Positions 52,201 to 59,831 of a stretch of 64,000 nt of DNA are shown here, piece by piece. Both the position numbers and the translations under genes were made by a program. The notes beneath the pieces were generated by a model. That model worked only from the letters and a program-made list of their open reading frames with translations. It had not been told where the DNA came from and did no database searches. The DNA is taken from NCBI GenBank assembly GCA_029721435.1, contig CM056574.1, forward strand, positions 5,139,501-5,203,500, in the 5' to 3' direction. The stretch is from Gymnothorax reevesii (lineage: Eukaryota > Chordata > Actinopteri > Anguilliformes > Muraenidae). How positions within the stretch are numbered: the stretch's first letter is position 1; each line of letters starts with the position of its first letter.

Positions 52201-55200
52201 ATTATGAGGGAATTTTCTCCTCAACATCAGACTTCATTTTATGCAGGAACAAAAAGCCCTGTTGGAGGAGGGACACCAGCAGAAGGCAGAAGAACTGAAC
52301 AAGGTGATCGAACAGCTGCGGGAGGAGATCGCCACACTGAGAATTAAATGCCACCGGGAGGAACAGGATAAAATCAGTAAATACTCAACCGTGCGAGAGA
52401 GAATATGAGAGTATGAGAGAATATGAGAGTATGAGAGAGTATGAGAATATGAGAGAGTATGAGAATATGAGAGAATATGAGAGTATGAGAATATGAGAGA
52501 ATATGAGAGTATGAGAGAATATGAGAGTATGAGAGAGTATGAGAATATGAGAGAGTATGAGAATATGAGAGAATATGAGAGTATGAGAATATGAGAGAAT
52601 ATGAGAGTATGAGAGAATATGTTAGAGCGCTGTGTGGAGATGGGGGGGTCACTGACGTGCTGCTTTGTCTCACAGGGCAGAGAACTGATTATGACCAGGA
52701 GATGAGGAGAGCTGCGCAGGAGTGGGCGAACGAACACCAGAGGGCGCTGGAAATAAAAATTAAGGAACTCGAAAAGGCCAAACGGAAGAGAGAAAGAGAG
52801 CTGGTGGAGGAAAAAGAAATTGCATTACAACTACAGCGACATGCACACGAGAGAGAGATGGAACGGAAACTGAAGGTACAGGACCAACACACACACAGCA
52901 CAATACCTTCAGACCTCTACTGCTGTATGAAACTACTGATACACAACAAAGAAGCAACATAAGTATGTTCCACCACAGCACCAGTATACAGACAGCTATA
53001 ACCCCAATTCCAAAAAAGCTGACATATTACATTAAATTTAAAGTAAAATCAAACATCATTTGAAAAGTCCATTAACTCTCAATTATATTTAGAACACTAT
53101 ATCACATTATTTGATGCTTTAACTTGGGAATCCAATTATGTATTAAAATGTACACTTATTTTAATTTGATGTTGGCAGCAGGGGCAGATTATGACTAATC
53201 ATGATGTCATAAGTTGGAAATAATGAGGGGGTGTGAAATAGGTGAGCTAATTGCGTTACTATGTCATATGAGCCTCAAAAAAGGCCTTCAGTCTCACGAG
53301 CAAAGAAACACGGAGGATCTCTAGTTAGCCGACAGATTTGTCAGCTTAAAATCCATCACTTTGAGAACAAAATTCCTCAAACAAAAATCTGCAAGATTTT
53401 GGGTTTTACCTGTACTCTGCATAATATAATCAAAATATGTCATTTAAGCTGGACAGTAGCTCAGTTAAAGCAGGTTTTGTGGTCAGACGAAGTCAAAATT
53501 TTAAATGGGATTTGGGAAAACAGCCACTGTGTTCTCCAGACTAAAAAAGCCAGCATCTATCCTAGTATGGGGGTGTGTTAGCGCACACTGCTTTTTGGAA
53601 CATTGTATGTTGCCATTGATATGTTGTCTGTTCCAGGGATGGCCCTGCATTTTCCAGCAAGACAGTGCCAAACCATCAGTGCATGGCTGCTTAAGCGGAG
53701 AGTATACACTAGCTGCTGCATTAGCCTGCAGGCAGTCATGATCTGCCTTTGATTGAGCATGTATGATGCATTATGAAGCCAACTATAAGACAGTGAAGGG
53801 AATGTGCACAGCTGAAGACCTGCATAAGGGGGGATGGGAGAATTGCTAGACTTGGCCAGCTGGTGTCTTCAGTGCCAAACATTTAATTAGCGAGGTTAAC
53901 AGACACTGTGGGGGGTTTTTATGCATGCGCTACATCTGACGATTCACACACAGAACGATTGTTATGCCTGCCGCATGGCCTGACTGGTATTTTTCCTTGA
54001 GTATGGTATGCAATTAGAAAGAGCAATGAATATCAAGAGTAAAGTTATATTTCAGGGGGCGTTTTCCATGTAAATTAGATGCCACCAGTGGGAGCGTTAT
54101 TCAAATGAGTTCAAGCAAGCTGGTTTTTGGTATCATTCTAATGCATAAAGCAGACTGCATATGACTTGACAAAATTATTTCCAAACTGGCACGCAACCCA
54201 TGTCTAATTTTATTAGAAGGTGTTGACAAACAGAATAAATTCTGCATGCAACAGTGCCGTGAAAAAGTATTTGCCCCCATACAAAATGCAGTTTTTAAAT
54301 GATGATTTCATTTATTAAGGGAAAAAATCTATCCAAACCTTCCTGGCCCTCTGTGAAAAAGTAATTGCCCCCTAAATCCTAATGAATGGTTGTGCCACCT
54401 TCAGCGACAACAATTGCAATCAAACCTTTGCGATAACTGGCAAGGAGTCTTTCACATCGCTGTGGAAGAATTTTAGCCCTCTCTTCTTTGCAGAATGGTT
54501 TTAATTCGGCCACACTGGAGGGTTTTTGAGCATGAACGGCTTGTTAAAGGTCATGCCACTGCATCTCAAGTGAATTTAAGTCTAGGCCACTCCAAAATCT
54601 TCATTTTGTTTTATTTAAGCCATTCAGAGGTAGACATGCTAGTGTGTTTTGGATCATTGTCTTGCTGCATGACTCAAGTACGCTTAAGCTTGAGGTCATG
54701 AACTGATGGTAGGACATTCTCCTTCAGGATTCTCTGGTAGAGAGCATAATTCATGGTTCCATCAATCACTACCAGTCCTCCAGGTCCTGAAGCAGCAAAG
54801 CAGCCCCAATCCATCACACTACCACCACCATGTTTGACTTTAGGAATGATGTTCTTTTTATGAAATGCTGTGTTAGTTTTACGGCTGATGTAACGGGACA
54901 CACACTTTATAGAAAGTTCAACTTTTGTCTCATCAGTCTACAGAATATTTTGCCAAAGGTCTTGGGGATCAACAAGATGTTTTTTGGCAAATGTGAGACA
55001 AGCCTTTGTATTCTTTTTGGTCAGCAGTGGTTTTCACCTTGGAACTCTCCCATGGATGCCATTTTTGCCCAGTCTCTTTTTTATTGTTGAATCATGAACA
55101 CTGACTTAAATTGAGGCAAGCGAGACCTGCAGTTCTGTAGGTGTTGTTCTGGGTTCTTTTGTGGCCTCCTGAATGAGTTGTTGATGCGCTCTTGGAGTAA

Positions 55201-58200
55201 TTTTGGTAGGCCGGCCACCAAGTTTTCTCCATTTGTGGATAATGGCTCTCACCACGGTTCGCTGGAGTCCCAAAGCCTTAGAAATGGCTTTGTAACCCTT
55301 TCCAGACTGATAGATGTCAATTTCTTTGTTTCTCATCTGTTCTTGAATTTCTTAAGATTGCGGCTTGACTTGTTGCTTTTTGAGATCTTTTAGCCAACTT
55401 CACTTTGTGAGACAGGTTCTATTGAAGTGATATCTTGATTCAACAGGTCTGGCAGTAATCAGGCCTGGGTGTGGCTAATGAAATTGGACTCAAAAAATGT
55501 GGTTAATCACAATTAATTCATGATTTAAGAAGGGGGGCAATTACTTTTTCACAGAGCGCCAGGAAGGTTTGGATAGATTTTTCCCCTTAATCAATGATTC
55601 ATCATTTAAAAACGGCATTTTGTATTTACTTGGAACATGAAACATGTAAGTGTAAAAATATGGAAAAAAGTAATAAATCAGGAAGGGGGAAAATACTTTT
55701 TCATGGCACAGTATCTTATGATGTATATACAATTCATTTTTTTTTAGTTGTAAGTACACCTTTGCCGATGATGCTAATGTAGCTTACTGTGAAGCTTGTG
55801 TAGTATTCCCCACTGTCAGCGTCACCACAGGCTTAAACAAGGACATGTATTCCACAGAACTTGTCACTTGTACATAAAATGAGGTTTAAAAATTATTTTT
55901 ATAGGATTTTATTTGATTTTACCTGCTGAGTTTTGAACAGTAAATTTTAGTGCAAAATGTGTACTGTATCAGGCATTTGAGTTGATTGACATAGTAGGCA
56001 ACAGAATACATAAATGGCGAGGGGCACTGATGCATCTACGGTCAAGGAGTATTATGAATTTAAATGTGGAATGGTGAAACATCTTTCTCTGAAGGTCGTG
56101 GACATCTATCATTCAACCGATCCAAATTCTCACCTGGTTGCTGTCAAAATAACATTTTCCAATTTTGACCCTATTGTTGGACAGTAGTTTTTACCCCTCG
56201 GCCGACTCCGGCCTGGAGGGGTATTGTCGTCGTCCGGGCCTGTACTCGGCAACTAATTATCGCAGCATCACCAAATTTGGTATGGTAACTCACTGTCACA
56301 CACAAGTACAATGTTATGTTTTTTTGCTGGATTTCACCTTTGAGCTGTGACCTTGACTGTGGAAATGTTGTCTGGGTCAGCACTTGGCAACTAATTCTCA
56401 CAGCTTCACCAAATTTGGTATGCTAAATCACTATGACCCATAGATGTGCAACATCAGAGTTTTTGCTTGAATTGACCTTTGACCTTAGCTCTGTGACCTT
56501 GAACCTGGAAATCTTGTCCGGGTCAGTACTCAGCATCTAATTCTTACAGCTTCACCAAATTTGGTATGGTAACTCACTATGACCAAAACATGTACATAGT
56601 CAGGTTTTTTGCTGGATTTGACCTTTGACCTTAACTCAGTGACCTTGACCTCTGGAAATCTTGTCCAGGTCAGTACTCAGCAACTACGGATTGCAGCTTC
56701 ACCAAATTTGGTATGGTAACTCACTGTGACACAGATGTGCAACGTCACCTTTTTTGCTGGATTTCACCTTAACGCTGTGACATTGAGGCAGGAAATCATG
56801 TCTGGGCTGAGGGGTATTCAGCAACGTGTTATGTTTTTAATTGGCAGGTGATTGTGACAACGTGGTGGACACATGACTGTGTAGTAAAGGACATCATTAT
56901 TTTCATTTGCGAGCAGATACATTGCATTCCCCACTACTACATAGAGAAGCGATATGGATCCAATACTGGTGCCGTATATAATAAAGAAATATTACTGGCG
57001 GTGCTCGAAATTGAATGCCGGAGCGAACACCCTGCATTTCATCTTTTATTTACAAAACAAAAACGTACCAAAGCGGTTTCTATTATGTAATAGGTAATAC
57101 AAGTTAGAAGAAGCTTTATTAATGTCCACGAAATGAAGGGAAAGTCAATTAGATGCGCACACCAGAGCCCCCGTATGGGCTGGCAGTGTTCGTACTGAAG
57201 CTGAACTATCCTCTTTTGACGGATCGCCGCTCCTCACGTCATGCCTATCTGCTGCTATCGCATAACTACAGTACCTGTCAAAAGTTTAGAAACATTAAGC
57301 TTTTACAATACAGCATCCTTTATTTTGCAAAATAGATCTAATTCTTAAATCAAGCAAACTTACCAGCAGCTGTTGTCATAGTTGCAGAACAAGCTCCAAT
57401 TTTTTTTTCCTTTACCAGGGCAGTTATTTGGCTGTAATGAGTTTGCAGCTGAGCGGCCGTCTAAGTTCCCAAAGATGTGCTGCACTTGTGGTTTGCTTCT
57501 CATTGACCTCATTCCCAATAAATCCCAACACAGCTTGACTTTCATTCAGCCGTTGGAAAATGGAAAGACCTTGTTTGTTTGTTTACTTGGAAAATATGGC
57601 TCCTTTGAAAATTCCAAAATTTTAGACACTATTCAAACAAGGGAATTATTTTCTTTTAACTTCCGTCCGTTTAACTTTGACCAAATTCCATGAGATAATA
57701 TAGAGAATTTCAGTCGTTTAAATTTCTCTAAAAACAGAGTGCTGTGACATTAGCAAAGTGTGTTCGAACTTTTGACGGGGACTGTATGCATATACTCAGA
57801 AGAACTACTCCCATTGACAAAGCACAGTTTTGGTTGTCATGGTCTTCCTGTGTATCGCATAATAGGATTAATCAGACCAATGGTGAGCTTTGACTCATTA
57901 CACTTCAGAAATATCCAAAAAGCTAATATATTCACATTAGAGCATCAGATGATGTGCTTTTGCATTGTATTCAATGTAGCAGAGGGTAAACTGACTTTTC
58001 AAATCATCTTCTTTGATTTTTTTTGCATTTCACATGATGTGCCAACTTTTTTCAGAATTGGGGTCGTACACTATTCGCACGCGCGCACGCACACACCCAC
58101 ACATACACACACAGATCGCCATAGCAAAACACACAGGTACACTGCAGTACCGACATACACTCGCAGGGAAAGGATGTCTTTTCTCATATCCTCCTCTTTT

Positions 58201-58292
58201 GTCATTTCATGCAGGAACAAAGAGAGCGGATTTACAGAGAGCTGATGAAAAATGAGATGAAAAAGTCATGGTGGGGGAGGTTATTTTCCTGA
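40110..58292 (+). CDS. gbp: GBP gene B: guanylate-binding protein with an extended, non-CaaX coiled-coil tail (12 coding exons)
   Basis: Exons 40110-40284, 40439-40557, 42367-42476, 42995-43176, 44985-45227, 46390-46682, 48196-48390, 50569-50671, 50996-51075, 52247-52376, 52676-52875 and 58215-58292 join into 1908 nt, about 635 residues, without a stop. The GTPase domain has P-loop GLYRTGKS, switch TKG, and RD in WTLRDF; the helical and coil domains follow. Differences from gene A and the family: G3 reads DTVG, the second exon is three codons short at a weak donor, the coil exon pair is doubled, and the end (WWGRLFS) lacks a CaaX box. GBPs are interferon-induced GTPases of cell-autonomous defence; this one may have altered hydrolysis and no prenyl anchor. 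Expression is not shown. Confidence 0.88.
40439..40557 (+). CDS. gbp: GBP gene B, switch-region exon with altered G3 and short 3' end
   Basis: Acceptor CTGCAG at 40433-40438. It reads [19 protein letters not shown], then [16 protein letters not shown]. The switch I Thr and the Ser of QSETKG are kept. G3 is DTVG where GBPs have DTEG. The only in-frame donor is GTGAAA at 40558, three codons before the usual end (family GLGDVEK); downstream AAAAACATT offers none. Other paralogues end this exon 9 nt later. Confidence 0.8.
40564..41700 (+). other. Gene B intron, nothing recognised
   Basis: AT-rich sequence between the switch exon and a transposon end. The frame open through 40632 is only the unspliced extension of the exon. 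Confidence 0.5.
41701..42060. mobile_element. Tc1-related element, 5' end fragment
   Basis: CAACACAACTCCAAAAAAGTTGGGA, GTAAATTGTAAATAAAAATAGA and GCAATGATTTGCAAATCTCAT are the left end of a common fish element whose relatives lie at 11968, 5907 and 53000. No transposase or right terminus is present. Confidence 0.65.
42367..42476 (+). CDS. gbp: GBP gene B, exon 4-equivalent
   Basis: Acceptor TCAG at 42363-42366, donor GTATCC at 42477. It encodes [19 protein letters not shown], then [17 protein letters not shown] plus two bases. It is 110 nt as in gene A. Both genes share the donor context GCAGTATCCT or ACAGTATCCT. Confidence 0.93.
42477..42994 (+). other. Gene B intron with short imperfect direct repeats
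   Basis: From 42485 to 42660 the phrase ..ATCCAACCAACCAGTA.. recurs loosely (AGCAACCAGCAGGGGCACCC, AGCAACCAATAAATACATCC, AACCAACCAGTAAGGCTATT). From 42800 AGACAAAGTGTGCAGACAAA and GGCAGACAAAGTGTGGCAG recur. Degenerate tandem repetition, no gene. Confidence 0.55.
42995..43176 (+). CDS. gbp: GBP gene B, exon 5-equivalent (RD motif)
   Basis: Acceptor TCAG at 42991-42994, donor GTACTA at 43177. It encodes [38 protein letters not shown] and [18 protein letters not shown] is the canonical G4-type motif. At 182 nt it is four codons shorter than gene A, the loss falling in the variable loop before the RD strand. Confidence 0.93.
43177..44984 (+). other. Gene B intron, nothing recognised except a microsatellite
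   Basis: Contains the (AAT)n run at 44457-44484. Open frames at 43389-43747 and 43933-44190 lack similarity. CG-containing stretch near 44030-44110 is unexplained. Confidence 0.45.
44457..44484. repeat. (AAT)n microsatellite
   Basis: Nine to ten uninterrupted trinucleotides. Confidence 0.92.
44985..45227 (+). CDS. gbp: GBP gene B, exon 6-equivalent
   Basis: Acceptor TGTAG at 44980-44984, donor GTAAGT at 45228. It encodes [38 protein letters not shown] and [14 protein letters not shown]. It is 243 nt, the same as gene A. The last 52 nt of coding plus the donor were duplicated in tandem into the intron (45234-45291). Confidence 0.94.
45234..45291 (+). pseudogene. Tandem duplicate of the 3' end of the gene B exon 6-equivalent
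   Basis: GAGCATTCAAAGGAGAAAAT onward repeats 45176-45233 (GAGCATTCAAAGGAGAAAAC onward), 58 bp per unit, including a second AAGTAAG near its end. About 12 positions differ. Translated alone it would read [16 protein letters not shown], but the true exon reads into a stop (TGA) at the join, so it cannot extend the exon. A relic duplication or decoy splice site. Confidence 0.85.
45292..46389 (+). other. Gene B intron, nothing firmly recognised
   Basis: CAGGGCTCTCAAACTTCCAT at 45408 resembles hAT-type termini but no inverted partner was found. Otherwise no features. Confidence 0.4.
46390..46682 (+). CDS. gbp: GBP gene B, exon 7-equivalent
   Basis: Acceptor GGAAG at 46385-46389, donor GTATGG at 46683. 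It encodes [20 protein letters not shown], then [20 protein letters not shown] and [12 protein letters not shown]. At 293 nt it is four codons longer than gene A; the extra residues fall in [10 protein letters not shown]. Phase 0 at its end. Confidence 0.92.
46722..46762. repeat. (TG)n microsatellite
   Basis: GT run with TGTATG and GAGTG interruptions, 40 nt after the donor of the preceding exon. Confidence 0.9.
47029..47139. repeat. 54-57 bp tandem duplication
   Basis: ACAGAAATGATTAATAACAG, an A-run with AAT/AAAT repeats, then ACATTGTCAGTTTTGTA, occurs twice in succession. The copies differ in the A/T-rich centre. Confidence 0.88.
47183..47538. mobile_element. Unclassified TIR element
   Basis: GGAGCTGTGTCACGATTACTG at the left is repeated inverted as CAGTAATCGTGACACAGCTCC at the right (21 bp without mismatch). 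About 356 bp, no transposase. Target duplication not clear. Confidence 0.75.
48196..48390 (+). CDS. gbp: GBP gene B, exon 8-equivalent
   Basis: Acceptor CACAG at 48191-48195, donor GTACTG at 48391. 65 codons: [40 protein letters not shown] and [24 protein letters not shown] matches the KPGGYRLFVQKL block. A 5S-derived SINE starts about 70 nt after its donor. Confidence 0.92.
48455..48915 (+). mobile_element. 5S-rRNA-derived SINE (SINE3-like)
   Basis: GAAGCTAAGCAGG (48506-48518), GGTTAGTACTTGGATGGG (48528-48545) and CACCTGGGAAAACCAAGTTGCTG reproduce the internal promoter region of 5S rRNA (A box, C box, 3' half). A conserved tail follows: GGTGGGCCAGTAGG, GATGGGGACACTGTATTG, GATGAGGTGTTAAACC and GGTCATTAAAGATCCC, as in fish SINE3 elements. 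The 5' part is degraded. Not a 5S gene: the sequence diverges and runs on into the SINE body. Confidence 0.88.
49172..49229. repeat. Short perfect hairpin
   Basis: AATGACCTTCAGAGGG and CCCTCTGAAGGTCATT are inverted copies separated by about 18 nt. Possibly a tiny MITE; no target site seen. Confidence 0.75.
49272..50507 (+). repeat. Interspersed repeat resembling mollusc repeats
   Basis: Begins AAACAAGAGGCCCATGGGCC and ends with GACGGACGACGCACGACGAC, GGTATCGCAATAGGTCACGC and CGGCTCATGTGACCTAAAAA. Inside is a 158-bp tandem unit (from 50085 and 50243) with TTGTGTTCACAA, AAAGGGCAATAACTCCATCA and AAGATCTTAT. I know these start and end phrases from bivalve genomes. The termini contain short palindromes (GGCCCATGGGCC; GTCAC..GTGAC). 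No protein was recognised. Confidence 0.65.
50569..50671 (+). CDS. gbp: GBP gene B, exon 9-equivalent
   Basis: Acceptor TCTCAG at 50563-50568, donor GTAAGT at 50672. It encodes [19 protein letters not shown], then [15 protein letters not shown]. It is 103 nt as in gene A, with one base carried over. Confidence 0.92.
50996..51075 (+). CDS. gbp: GBP gene B, coiled-coil exon 10, first copy (shortened)
   Basis: Acceptor GGGCAG at 50990-50995, donor GTGAGT at 51076. The 80 nt encode [20 protein letters not shown] and AVERRLA. It aligns with the start of gene A's 194-nt exon 10 but stops 114 nt early, keeping phase 0. This is the first of two exon 10-like units. Confidence 0.85.
51076..51930 (+). 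other. Gene B intron, nothing recognised
   Basis: Between the shortened coil exon and a MITE. No coding similarity; frames such as 51662-51910 minus are unsupported. Confidence 0.45.
51936..52165. mobile_element. piggyBac-type MITE, copy 4, TTAA-flanked hairpin
   Basis: TTAA at 51932-51935 and 52166-52169 bound CCCTTTGAGCGCTGAATAC and GGCACTGAAAGG. Inner arms CTATCATGCGGCAACTTGTT and AACAAGTTGCCGCATGATAG are perfect, extending through TAAAAGAGCTCCC. It is 81 bp before the next coding exon. Confidence 0.85.
52247..52376 (+). CDS. gbp: GBP gene B, exon 11-like unit converted to an internal exon
   Basis: Acceptor ATGCAG at 52241-52246. It reads [20 protein letters not shown], then [20 protein letters not shown] and DKI. 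It is plainly homologous to gene A's last exon ([20 protein letters not shown]). Where gene A turns to its basic CaaX tail, this unit continues to donor GTAAAT at 52377 and passes one base on. If unspliced it would stop at 52406-52408. Confidence 0.85.
52391..52620. repeat. Minisatellite of GAGAGTATGAGAATAT units beside a coding exon
   Basis: Mixed GAGAATAT, GAGAGTAT and GAGTATGA units of 8 to 16 bp over 230 bp in the 299-nt intron between 52376 and 52676. It starts 15 nt after the donor. Several frames stay open through it; the frame of the next exon is open from 52591. Confidence 0.92.
52676..52875 (+). CDS. gbp: GBP gene B, coiled-coil exon 10, second copy (full length)
   Basis: Acceptor TCACAG at 52670-52675, donor GTACAG at 52876. 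The 200 nt encode [40 protein letters not shown] and [12 protein letters not shown]. Length and the (H/Q)QRALE core match gene A's exon 10 (194 nt). The one-base carry-over from 52376 makes Arg at the junction. Reading through the donor would end at 52960-52962. Confidence 0.88.
52999..53760 (+). pseudogene. Tc1-like element remnant with decayed transposase
   Basis: Left end ACCCCAATTCCAAAAAAGCT with subterminal CATCATTTGAAAAGTCCATT. Decayed transposase: [16 protein letters not shown] (first catalytic Asp in WSDE), [14 protein letters not shown], and [19 protein letters not shown] (second Asp). No terminal Glu block. The matching right terminus is at 57800-58068, so later insertions seem to have split the element. 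Confidence 0.75.
54252..55711 (-). mobile_element. Tc1 element (family 1, copy 2), inactive
   Basis: Ends CAGTGCCGTGAAAAAGTATT and the inverse AATACTTTTTCATGGCACAG (TA at 55712-55713). Same family as 10228-11862, reverse orientation. The left end has lost about 60 bp after the terminus. Nested in the remnant bounded by 52999 and 58068. Confidence 0.9.
54674..55336 (-). pseudogene. Tc1 transposase, broken (copy 2)
   Basis: From 55336 leftward: [40 protein letters not shown]; from 54901: [40 protein letters not shown]. These are the HTH and the region between the first two Asp residues. Frame breaks separate them and the C-terminal Glu block (in other frames to about 54480) is disrupted. Confidence 0.88.
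56165..56830. repeat. Tandem repeat of about 147 bp, four units
   Basis: CACCAAATTTGGTATG-TAA-TCACT recurs with its lead-in CAGC(A/T)T at 56263, 56401, 56547 and 56694 (spacing 138, 146, 147). Each unit also has GCTGGATTT(G/C)ACCTT, GTGACCTTGA and GG(A/T)CAG(T/C)ACT(C/T)(A/G)GCA. The style resembles the 158-bp units at 50085. No coding sequence. Confidence 0.88.
57269..57784. mobile_element. TA-flanked TIR element (CAGTACCTGTCAAAAGTTT type)
   Basis: CAGTACCTGTCAAAAGTTTA and inverted TTCGAACTTTTGACGGGGACTG, with TA at 57267-57268 and 57785-57786. The TIR matches a Tc1/mariner-type fish repeat. The interior holds a 103-codon frame (57382-57693) with no similarity I recognise. Confidence 0.78.
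57800..58068. mobile_element. Right terminus matching the remnant at 52999
   Basis: Reverse complement starts TACGACCCCAATTCTGAAAA and contains GATGATTTGAAAAGTC, aligning with the left end at 52999-53150 (ACCCCAATTCCAAAAAAGC, CATCATTTGAAAAGTC). Together they bound about 5 kb that holds at least three other insertions. Confidence 0.7.
58215..58292 (+). CDS. gbp: GBP gene B, terminal exon without CaaX box
   Basis: Acceptor ATGCAG at 58209-58214, stop TGA at 58290-58292. It encodes [20 protein letters not shown] and GRLFS. EQ-ER at its start matches the exon 11 pattern ([12 protein letters not shown]). The end is basic and aromatic ([10 protein letters not shown]) without Cys, so it cannot be prenylated; it could still touch membranes. 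The preceding intron is 5.3 kb and full of transposons. Confidence 0.82.
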   Translation, partial: EQRERIYRELMKNEMKKSWWGRLFS

Positions 58293-58369
58293 GTCAAAAA
58301 AAATACATTCCATCCACTAATTCCTCACCACTTTTCTTTAACCTTTGTGGAAAATGTCATAAGGTAAAG

Positions 58370-59826
58370 CAGGGCTCGACACTAACTTTTTCACTGGTAG
58401 CACTGGTGCTACCAAATTTTTTAGTTGGTCGCACAATCATCTTATTTGGTCGCACCTTTTTTTTTTTGTTTGTTTTGTTAGAGCATGATATTAGTCAATT
58501 TCTTTGCATGCTGAAGTTGTCTTAATAAATATTCATAAAAACAACACAAAACATGCTCAAAACAGGATAAAATGAGAGAAAGTGGCAGAATAATTACAAT
58601 GAAATAAATTATGAAACAAAACATAAAACCTCAATTCCTTGAACTGGATTTGCCTGTGTATTTATTGATTAATGTGATTCATGAAAACATTAATTGAAAT
58701 ATGTACATTCAATTCTAAATATTAGGCTCCTAATTAATAACAGGGCATTTTTAATTCACATTAATCATTATTACATGTATATGGGAATTCAGACATGAAA
58801 TGAGGACATGTGCACGCACACACACATACCTGCTGCATGGGCGTGTTCAATCTCAGTATGGCCAACCAGGTTATTGCACGGTCTTCCATTGACGATGATA
58901 CGTGCATATACAATCTCACATTCTTTGGTGGCAACGTCAGTGTCACCATCTATCATAAATGATAGAATGTCGGATATCACTCCTATGAATTGGGCACACG
59001 CCTTGTCGTTTGCGTATGTTGGATTCACATTCAACCCGTTCTTCTTCATTAGTATAAGCTCGGACTTAAATTGCGTGAACGGGAGTTCTTCTTTGGCAAT
59101 ATGATAGGCCGTATTGAATCTAATTATCATTTCTGCCCCCTCCGTTGAGCGATTACGGTCATCGGTCCCCTGAAAACACGTCAGGGGCTCAGTGCTGCGC
59201 GTCACAACGGTCACGGCAGGTTTTGTGTTTTTTGCTATCATTGTGTAGCTTCAAAGTTTCGACCTTAAGCTGCGTTGAGCCGGTAACAAACTTTGAATTG
59301 CCTGCGATGGACGAGCCACATTTTCTACAGTATGCGCAAAGCATAAAGCCCCCCTCATATTGCAGCCACTCGTACTGTGTTAGCCATTGTGGCTGAAAGT
59401 TGTACCGTTTTTTTAACTTGTTCAGTATTTGTCGATTTGCCTGCTGCACTCCCATCAGCATCTGCATCATCACCTATCTCCTCTGTCTCACTACCAGCCT
59501 CTTCCTCCCGCTCCTGGGTAGTTTTACTTTTAAAGTAATCTGCAATAGTTCCTTTCATGTTTCGTTACTGCTGAGCGACGTTCGTTGAGCGTATAAGCGG
59601 TACTTCTAGCGCAAACCCATCTCGGCCAAATCCCGCCCTTTAGCCTTGCTGCACTAAATAGTCTCGCGCATTCGGCGACACAGTGTTGGCCAGGCTGCGC
59701 GGTGAAAGCGGCCTTTCACAGTAACAATCGTGAACTCGCGCTAATGCGACTGAAAAACAAATTTAGTCGCTCACACCAAAAAAAAGGTCGCAAATGCGAC
59801 CAATCTAGTCGCAGTCTCGAGCCCTG
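58370..59826 (-). mobile_element. hAT-type element with ZNF862-like transposase remnant
   Basis: Ends CAGGGCTCGACACTAACTTT and inverted AGTCTCGAGCCCTG. TAAAG repeats at both flanks (58365-58369, 59827-59831), a short or eroded target duplication. The minus strand encodes an N-terminal transposase portion. It lies 78 nt after the gene B stop codon, so it forms part of, or ends, the 3' UTR. Confidence 0.8.
58830..59558 (-). pseudogene. hAT-derived BED/TTF-type zinc-finger transposase, N-terminal part, frameshifted
   Basis: Starts MKGTIADYFKSKTTQEREEE with an acidic stretch. After a slip in the A7 run at about 59409-59415 it continues RYNFQPQWLTQYEWLQYEGG, then CAYCRKCG and QLKVETLKLHNDSKKH, a Cys2-His-type finger. 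Another frame change near 59215 leads to KEELPFTQFKSELILMKKNG and KECEIVYARIIVNGRPCNNL. The last resembles the RNGRP..LVGH-EHAHA block of ZNF862-like proteins. The RNase-H-like catalytic core is missing. Confidence 0.75.
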
Positions 59827-59831
59827 TAAAG

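Noticed and set aside
52234..52737. Antisense frames rich in Ser-Tyr-Ile-Leu
   Set aside because: They are the reverse of the GAGAGTATGAGAATAT minisatellite and of the sense coil exons.
57760..58245. 161-codon frame before the last exon of gene B
   Set aside because: Runs through a transposon terminus, a CA-rich repeat and the exon in the wrong frame.
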